Shown here piece after piece: positions 58,976 through 64,000 of a stretch of 64,000 bases of DNA; position 1 is the stretch's first letter; each line of letters opens with the position of its first letter. The position numbers were made by a program, and so were the translations under genes. The DNA is from Sutcliffiella horikoshii DSM 8719. GTDB taxonomy: Bacteria > Bacillota > Bacilli > Bacillales > Bacillaceae_I. The stretch spans positions 1 through 64,000 of the forward strand of contig LQXN01000062.1 in the NCBI GenBank assembly GCA_001648575.1, read 5' to 3'. A model generated the notes under the pieces. The model was not told where the DNA came from. It was given only the letters and a program-made list of their open reading frames with translations, and did no database searches.

Positions 58976-59253
58976 TAATCTTTTATTTCTTCCCAAATCA
59001 AAACCGCTACTTGCAAGCATGTAATAGAGGGGAAATCGGTTGAAAAAGAAGCGTCCATATAATGTTTAATATAACTTGCTAGTTCATCTACCGAGTGGAC
59101 TTGATCTAGCGCATCTACAATTTTATCAATTTCTAACCGGTACCTATCTTCCCCTGCTCCCATTGCAAGTAGGCCAATCGGATCCCATTCATTGATAATT
59201 TTGATGACGACTTCTTGTTTTTTCCTCTTCGATACACCAAGGAACCTTCCCAT
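58975..59253 (-). CDS. DUF1871 family protein
   Basis: This 92-residue protein has VVIKIINEWDPIGLLAMGAG and VDALDQVHSVDELASYIKHY, typical of DUF1871 from Bacillus, a small helical protein of unknown function. Start ATG at 59253 with AGGTG upstream; a GTG three codons earlier is possible. It ends at a terminator hairpin of the type duplicated around R6. Confidence 0.8.
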   Translation of the reverse strand: MGRFLGVSKRKKQEVVIKIINEWDPIGLLAMGAGEDRYRLEIDKIVDALDQVHSVDELASYIKHYMDASFSTDFPSITCLQVAVLIWEEIKD

Positions 59254-59271
59254 CTCGAACACCTGCCCTAT

Positions 59272-61251
59272 TTAGTTTGAAAGAGCCTCATAAAATTTGT
59301 TCGTCAATTCTATTGTGTATCTGCTTCCACCTCTGTCGATGACATCCTCAATCAACATTGCGGTCAATAATGTCGGGTCCTTCTGATCGTATGAGACCCA
59401 AAGGCCATTTTCCAACCTTTCATCCTTCTTAATTTCAGCAGTACCAGTCTTCCCGGCAATTTCACGTCCTGGGAGGTTTGCCACACTTGATTTCCCTTCT
59501 GTTACAGTTTTTCTTAGATTGTCTTGAAGGAGTTTTGCATTTTCTGGGGAAACAATATCCTTCCAGACTTCAGTGGTTTCTTCTTCTAGCAATAATGGCT
59601 TCATCATTGATCCATTATTAACCACACCACCATAAATACTTGCAAGATGTACAATATTCATCAAAACCTCGCCTTGGCCATAAGCGGTATGGGCCAATAG
59701 AACCTCATCATCGAAGGATCCTGTGTTGGACATTTGAGAGTTGCTTACTGGCGGATAGGCAAAAGGAAGTTCTTCTCCAATACCTAATTTCGTCAATCCC
59801 GTTTCAAATTCCTCTATTCCAATATCAAGTGCTGCTTTAGCAAAATAAATGTTATCTGAATTGTTCAGTCCACTTTCTAAATCTACTTTCTTATCGTCCA
59901 CATACACCCTGGTTACTTTACTTCCCCCGATATCCCATTGCTTCTCAGGAATATCATATTGATGGTTCGGATCAAGCTTTCCGCTTTCAAGACCGATTAT
60001 TGTGGTAAGAAGTTTCATTGTGGAGCCAGGAGAATAGGTACCACGAAAGCGGTTTTCACTCGCATTTATCCCTGCATCCTTTAATTCATCCAACCTCTTT
60101 TTCTTGCTGAGTGAAGTTCCCATGGTAACAGTGTTAGGATCATATGCGGGTGTGCTTACAAGACTTAATACCTTACCTGTACTAGGGTCTATAGTAGCTG
60201 CATGCCCTGCATCATCTTTCATGACGTCATACAATTTCTGTTGCATGTTAGCGTCAATTGTCAAAGTAATGTCTTTACCACGCTCTGGCTCAGTTCTTGC
60301 TATTGTCTTTTCAGTGCCGTCTTCTTTTATTTGGGTAACTTCCAAGCCTTTCTGTCCTTTTAATTCCTTTTCATACAAGCCTTCAATACCGGTGACCCCT
60401 AATCTATCACCTTGTTCATACCCTTCAAAGTCTTCTAAATCCTGGGCGGTAGCATCAGATATATAACCTACTAAATGAGCAGTTGCTTCTGCAAATGGAT
60501 AAACACGTTCCATCGACCTTCCATTTGTTACTCCCTCAAATTCTATCAATTCTAAAACCAGGTCCCTCTTGTCTTCTCGGAAGTCTTTGATAGGCATTGC
60601 ATAGTGAGGCTGCGCCCAACTTAATGTATAAAGACTTGTAATTTCTTCTTCTGACATATCAATCATTTCAGCAAGTTTAGATAAATCTCTTTCAGCATTA
60701 AATTCACCTGGTACAATTTGCAGATTCATCACTTCCTCATTCGCCGCAAGCTTGTTCCCCTGACTGTCTAAGATTTCACCTCGCGTTGCTTTTGTGAACT
60801 CTATTACAAATTCGTCTGTCAAATCATATTCCGGAAAAATGAAACTTGGCTCCCACTGAATATACCAATGTTCGTTTTCTTCTTCATCTACCACCTTATC
60901 CATGACAAAATTCACTTCGTAATCAATGTTTCTAGCAAATGTGTCATAAGTGATTTTTCCTGGAATGGTAACGGTTTCTTGTTCTTCCCAGACAACTTCT
61001 TGATCCAAAACTTCTATATTTAAATTTTCCATATCAAATAGGTCATAAACCTCTTTATGCTTCTCTTCAAAAAGATGCAGAGGTACATTTTCTTTGGAAT
61101 CTGATTGGAGATAGTCCTCATACATATTTGAGAAATCTTGTTCCTCCCATGTTGTTATGTAGTCGTTTAATACATCATAAGGATTGACGGGTTCTTTTTG
61201 ACACCCGGCTAGTATAAACAACGTTATTAACATTAATAATATTTTATTCAT
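59272..61251 (-). CDS. pbpC: Penicillin-binding protein 3-like transpeptidase (lipoprotein)
   Basis: This 659-residue class B PBP has a lipoprotein signal with lipobox LAGC (Cys17), an NTF2/MecA-like N-terminal domain (about 20-140), a PBP dimer domain and a transpeptidase domain with SPGSTMKLL (SxxK), NNSDNIYF (SDN) and AGKTGTAE (KTG). It resembles PBP3 (PbpC) of Bacillus subtilis and PBP2a/MecA in layout. ATG at 61251 follows GGATGGGGG with 5 nt. Confidence 0.9.
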   Translation of the reverse strand: MNKILLMLITLFILAGCQKEPVNPYDVLNDYITTWEEQDFSNMYEDYLQSDSKENVPLHLFEEKHKEVYDLFDMENLNIEVLDQEVVWEEQETVTIPGKITYDTFARNIDYEVNFVMDKVVDEEENEHWYIQWEPSFIFPEYDLTDEFVIEFTKATRGEILDSQGNKLAANEEVMNLQIVPGEFNAERDLSKLAEMIDMSEEEITSLYTLSWAQPHYAMPIKDFREDKRDLVLELIEFEGVTNGRSMERVYPFAEATAHLVGYISDATAQDLEDFEGYEQGDRLGVTGIEGLYEKELKGQKGLEVTQIKEDGTEKTIARTEPERGKDITLTIDANMQQKLYDVMKDDAGHAATIDPSTGKVLSLVSTPAYDPNTVTMGTSLSKKKRLDELKDAGINASENRFRGTYSPGSTMKLLTTIIGLESGKLDPNHQYDIPEKQWDIGGSKVTRVYVDDKKVDLESGLNNSDNIYFAKAALDIGIEEFETGLTKLGIGEELPFAYPPVSNSQMSNTGSFDDEVLLAHTAYGQGEVLMNIVHLASIYGGVVNNGSMMKPLLLEEETTEVWKDIVSPENAKLLQDNLRKTVTEGKSSVANLPGREIAGKTGTAEIKKDERLENGLWVSYDQKDPTLLTAMLIEDVIDRGGSRYTIELTNKFYEALSN

Positions 61252-61379
61252 TGAAGCCCCCATCCTCTCATGTCTCTTAGTTTTAGGATACATGAATTTC
61301 CAAACTGGTTAAAGGAAAAAGATTGAATGTTTTCCTAAAAAAGACCATCCACCCTTCGGTTATGCCCGAGGTTAACAAA

Positions 61380-61408
61380 AAACCCCTACTCAAAAAAGTA
61401 GAGGTCTA
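61380..61408 (-). terminator. Terminator of the luciferase-like oxidoreductase gene
   Basis: On the minus strand CCTCTACTTTTTTGAGTAGG with a T6 run behind it. Confidence 0.75.
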
Positions 61409-61431
61409 AGTATTTCTAAATATATCGGCCA

Positions 61432-62436
61432 TTATTGCTCAAACCATGTATCTGCAAGTATCTGATAGGATTTTAACCTTGCTTGTTGGTCATAAACATG
61501 AGTGTTGACAATTATTTCATCAGCTTGTGTCTCTTCCACTATTGCTTCAAGCTTTCTCTTAACTGTTTCTGCATTTCCTGTAACTGTATATTTCAACTGT
61601 TGAGCAACCACATGTTTCTCATACTCACTCCAAAGTGAGTCCATATCTTCCACTGGCGGTTTCAACTGACCTGGGTTACCCCGGATCAAATTAAGGAATT
61701 GTTGCTGAATAGACGTTGCCAAATATTTTGCTTCCTCATCACTATCAGCAGCAATAACGTTAACGCCAATCATGGCATAAGGCTTCTCCAAATGCTCCGA
61801 TGGTTTAAAAGAACTGCGATAAATTTGAAGTGCAGGCAGTGTATAATCTGGCGAAAAATGACTGGCAAAGGCAAAAGGCAGACCTTGTTCTGCAGAAAGC
61901 TTTGCACTAAAGCCACTGGAACCAAGCAGCCAGATAGGTACATCCAAGCCTTCACCGGGTACGGCTTTTACTCTAGTTGTCCCATCGGGGTGAAAGTAGG
62001 AACGTAACTCAGCTAACTGATTAGGAAAATCCTCTCCACCTGTTCTGCGTTCACGTCTAAGTGCCGCCGCAGTCAGTTGGTCACTTCCTGGTGCCCGGCC
62101 GAGACCAAGGTCGATTCTCCCTGGATACAAGGATTCCAACGTACCAAACTGTTCTGCAATGACAAGCGGGGCATGGTTTGGTAGCATTATGCCGCCGGAC
62201 CCGACTCTTATAGATTTTGTTGCACCAGCTATATGTCCGATCACAACAGAAGTGGCAGAGCTTGCGATTCCTCTCATATTATGGTGTTCAGCCAGCCAAT
62301 AGCGCGTAAAGCCCAGGCTTTCCACATGCCTTGCAAGCTCCACACTATTTTTAAAAGATGTTTGAGCATTACTGCCCTCAACGATTGGTGCCAAATCCAA
62401 CACGGATAATGGTGTCTGATTATTTCGAACGGTCAT
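61432..62436 (-). CDS. LLM-class flavin-dependent oxidoreductase
   Basis: This 334-residue luciferase-like monooxygenase has [40 protein letters not shown] and the [13 protein letters not shown] motif, typical of MsnO8/YtmO-like enzymes. It uses reduced FMN and oxygen on an unknown substrate. ATG at 62436 follows GAGAGGAG with 8 nt. It lies 17 bp after the M20 gene, so both are likely one operon. Confidence 0.9.
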   Translation of the reverse strand: MTVRNNQTPLSVLDLAPIVEGSNAQTSFKNSVELARHVESLGFTRYWLAEHHNMRGIASSATSVVIGHIAGATKSIRVGSGGIMLPNHAPLVIAEQFGTLESLYPGRIDLGLGRAPGSDQLTAAALRRERRTGGEDFPNQLAELRSYFHPDGTTRVKAVPGEGLDVPIWLLGSSGFSAKLSAEQGLPFAFASHFSPDYTLPALQIYRSSFKPSEHLEKPYAMIGVNVIAADSDEEAKYLATSIQQQFLNLIRGNPGQLKPPVEDMDSLWSEYEKHVVAQQLKYTVTGNAETVKRKLEAIVEETQADEIIVNTHVYDQQARLKSYQILADTWFEQ

Positions 62437-62452
62437 TATATATTCTCCTCTC

Positions 62453-63622
62453 TTACTTTGGAGCTTTATCAAACTCTGCTTTTATTTTCATAATAAGTTC
62501 ATTATTTGTTAAAAGTTCATATGCAGTTGTGGCCATCGCGTTTGCCCCAAGGATCATTGCTTCTTTTCCTTGCTCACTCAGCGCTGCATCACGAAATTCA
62601 ACAGTATGGCAACTATATAACTCATTGCAGATTTTTATATATGGATGTATGGATGGTACTACCAGACTTACATTCCCCATATCTAGTGAACCGGATCCAT
62701 CTCTATTTTCAACAATCTCTCCTGATTCCACACCAAGTTCTATCAACTGTTTTGTAAAAACATCTGATAGTGTTTCATTGGTAACCATGTTATCGTAGGA
62801 TAATTCATAGTTGGACATTTTCATCGATGCTCCAGTCATCATGGCAGCACCTTCTGCTATAGATTTCACTTTTTCTACTAATTCATTCACATAACTGCGT
62901 GTTTTTGCACGAACATAAAATTGAGCTACAGCATAATCTGGCACAACGTTTGCAGCTTTTCCACCCTCAGGTATGATTCCATGAATTCGGGTATCACTTG
63001 TAACATGTTGTCTCAGTGCATTGATACCATTGAAAGTCTGAATAACAGCATCCAATGCATTAATCCCTTTTTCAGGGTTTGCCGCTGCATGCGCAGGTTT
63101 CCCAAAGAATTCAAATTGGATAGCATCCATTGCAAGTGAAGAACCACTCTTCACATAGGAATGTAATGGATGGACCATCATGGCTACGTCTAATTTATCA
63201 AAGATCCCCTGCTCCGCCATTGTCACCTTGCCGCCTTTGGTCTCTTCGGCAGGAGTGCCATAAACGATAACTTTGCCTCCGGTTTCTTGTAATACTTTAC
63301 TTGTGGCAATACCAGCAGCAATCCCCATTGTGCCAATTAAGTTGTGGCCACATGCATGCCCTATTGCAGGGAGCGCATCATACTCACACATGAATCCAAT
63401 GGTAGGGCCGGGTTTTTTGCTATCAAACACGGCCTCAAAAGCAGTTGGCAATTCACAAATCCCCTTTTCCACATTAAAGCCGTGCTCAGAAAGTTTATCT
63501 GACAGGACTTTGGCAGATTTGAATTCTTCATGTCCTAGCTCAGGATTTTCTCCTATATATGTACTGATCTCAAAGAAATCATTTTTATGTGAATCAAGGA
63601 AATCTGTTATGATTTGTTTCAT
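62453..63622 (-). CDS. M20 family amidohydrolase/peptidase
   Basis: This 389-residue protein has [18 protein letters not shown] and [12 protein letters not shown] (metal ligands of M20), with [19 protein letters not shown]. It resembles p-aminobenzoyl-glutamate hydrolase/AmhX-like amidohydrolases that cleave N-acyl amino acids. GGGG lies upstream of the ATG. It is co-directional with the luciferase-like gene. Confidence 0.9.
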   Translation of the reverse strand: MKQIITDFLDSHKNDFFEISTYIGENPELGHEEFKSAKVLSDKLSEHGFNVEKGICELPTAFEAVFDSKKPGPTIGFMCEYDALPAIGHACGHNLIGTMGIAAGIATSKVLQETGGKVIVYGTPAEETKGGKVTMAEQGIFDKLDVAMMVHPLHSYVKSGSSLAMDAIQFEFFGKPAHAAANPEKGINALDAVIQTFNGINALRQHVTSDTRIHGIIPEGGKAANVVPDYAVAQFYVRAKTRSYVNELVEKVKSIAEGAAMMTGASMKMSNYELSYDNMVTNETLSDVFTKQLIELGVESGEIVENRDGSGSLDMGNVSLVVPSIHPYIKICNELYSCHTVEFRDAALSEQGKEAMILGANAMATTAYELLTNNELIMKIKAEFDKAPK

Positions 63623-63708
63623 TTACTAATCCCCTTTGGACAATTTATTTAGTGAATGGAAATATAGTAACATGAAGTTTCTTCAAATAATAATATTTTG
63701 CCTGAAAA

Positions 63709-63745
63709 TAGAAAAGGGGGTTCCCTATTAAGGAAACTCCCGCGC
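63709..63745 (-). terminator. Terminator of the last gene in the window
   Basis: On the minus strand GGGAGTTTCC and GGGAACCCCC pair imperfectly around TTAATA, followed by TTTTCTATTTTC. Confidence 0.65.
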
Positions 63746-63746
63746 T

Positions 63747-63995
63747 TTACACTCTTCTCATTTGAAATACATCTAATCCATTTTTCCACAATGACCGCAA
63801 TAGGGCTACTTTAGGGGATAGTCTTGGATTTGTTCCCTGACCATTCCCGATCCGCTCCAGTTGATTACTATACCATGTCAATTCTAACATTGCAGTTTGA
63901 TCCACCAGTTTTATCCCTGTTTTTCTTGGTTCCAGTTCGATAACTTCCCTTTTTCCTTGAAGTAGTTCTTTGGGGAGATATGGATAGACAGCCAT
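63747..63995 (-). CDS. Hypothetical protein, 82 residues visible
   Basis: The frame starts with ATG at 63995, only five bases from the window edge, so an earlier start cannot be excluded and no ribosome binding site can be checked. The product (MAVYPYLPKELLQGKREVIE; MLELTWYSNQLERIGNGQGT) is basic and without membrane segment. It has no recognised domain. Confidence 0.5.
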   Translation of the reverse strand: MAVYPYLPKELLQGKREVIELEPRKTGIKLVDQTAMLELTWYSNQLERIGNGQGTNPRLSPKVALLRSLWKNGLDVFQMRRV

Positions 63996-64000
63996 TGGAC

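Overview
The window is chromosomal DNA from a low-GC, endospore-forming Bacillaceae (Bacillus sensu lato). The evidence is a CotF-type coat/alcohol dehydrogenase cluster (yraG-yraF-adhB-yraE-yraD order), AGGAGG-type ribosome binding sites, frequent TTG/GTG starts, a PBP3-type lipoprotein transpeptidase, an RNase J paralogue, CstA with a CcpA cre box, and the GC-rich intergenic repeat common in Bacillaceae. The species cannot be named from the sequence.

Layout. 1-918: 3' end of an IS66-family element inserted in a BCCT transporter gene. 1047-2890: nitroreductase, Rrf2 regulator and an acetyltransferase. 3068-17018: almost entirely leftward, mostly single-gene units: small membrane proteins, lipoproteins, VanZ-like, GNAT, serine hydrolases, nucleotidyltransferases, a P-loop kinase, esterase, DUF218 and an M50 protease. 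17500-20528: rightward CBO0543-like gene and the coat/adhB operon. 20648-31208: a second leftward stretch of the same kind (MRJP-like, MBL fold, PdxH-like, DinB-like, ECF sigma/anti-sigma, Nudix, methyltransferase, SEC-C protein, small membrane proteins). 31517-41865: mixed genes (LURP-one, GNAT, RNase J, DIP1984, PstS-like, large serine hydrolase, broken PLP decarboxylase). 42210-63995: core-like genes (MCP, IS4 element, SpeD, patatin/ArsA/cory-CC-star/CstA module, surface SGNH esterase, EVE-like protein, Suv3-like helicase, HtrA-like protease, YceI, PBP3, luciferase-like oxidoreductase, M20 hydrolase).

Main observation. Genes in the leftward accessory stretches are separated by recurring, related spacers. 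Read in gene direction, a spacer holds a stem-loop terminator of a shared family (element T), often followed by a shared promoter (element P). Eleven P copies were aligned by eye. Ten have TTGNNN exactly 17 nt before AATAAT, nine of the eleven have the extended TGA, and most continue into a conserved TGGTATTA. Many units therefore look like self-contained promoter-gene-terminator cassettes. One unit, with its flanking half-hairpins, occurs twice 12.1 kb apart with about two differences in 636 bp, so units have moved or been copied recently. No integrase is in the window, and I cannot tell site-specific recombination from homologous recombination between spacers.

Decay is frequent. A GNAT gene and a helical-repeat gene are frameshifted (the latter at an A7 tract), a nucleotidyltransferase gene has an in-frame TAA, and a PLP decarboxylase gene has an in-frame TAG. 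A separate GC-rich repeat family (six loci) shows at two sites a near-duplicate of the neighbouring gene's terminator hairpin on each side of the repeat.
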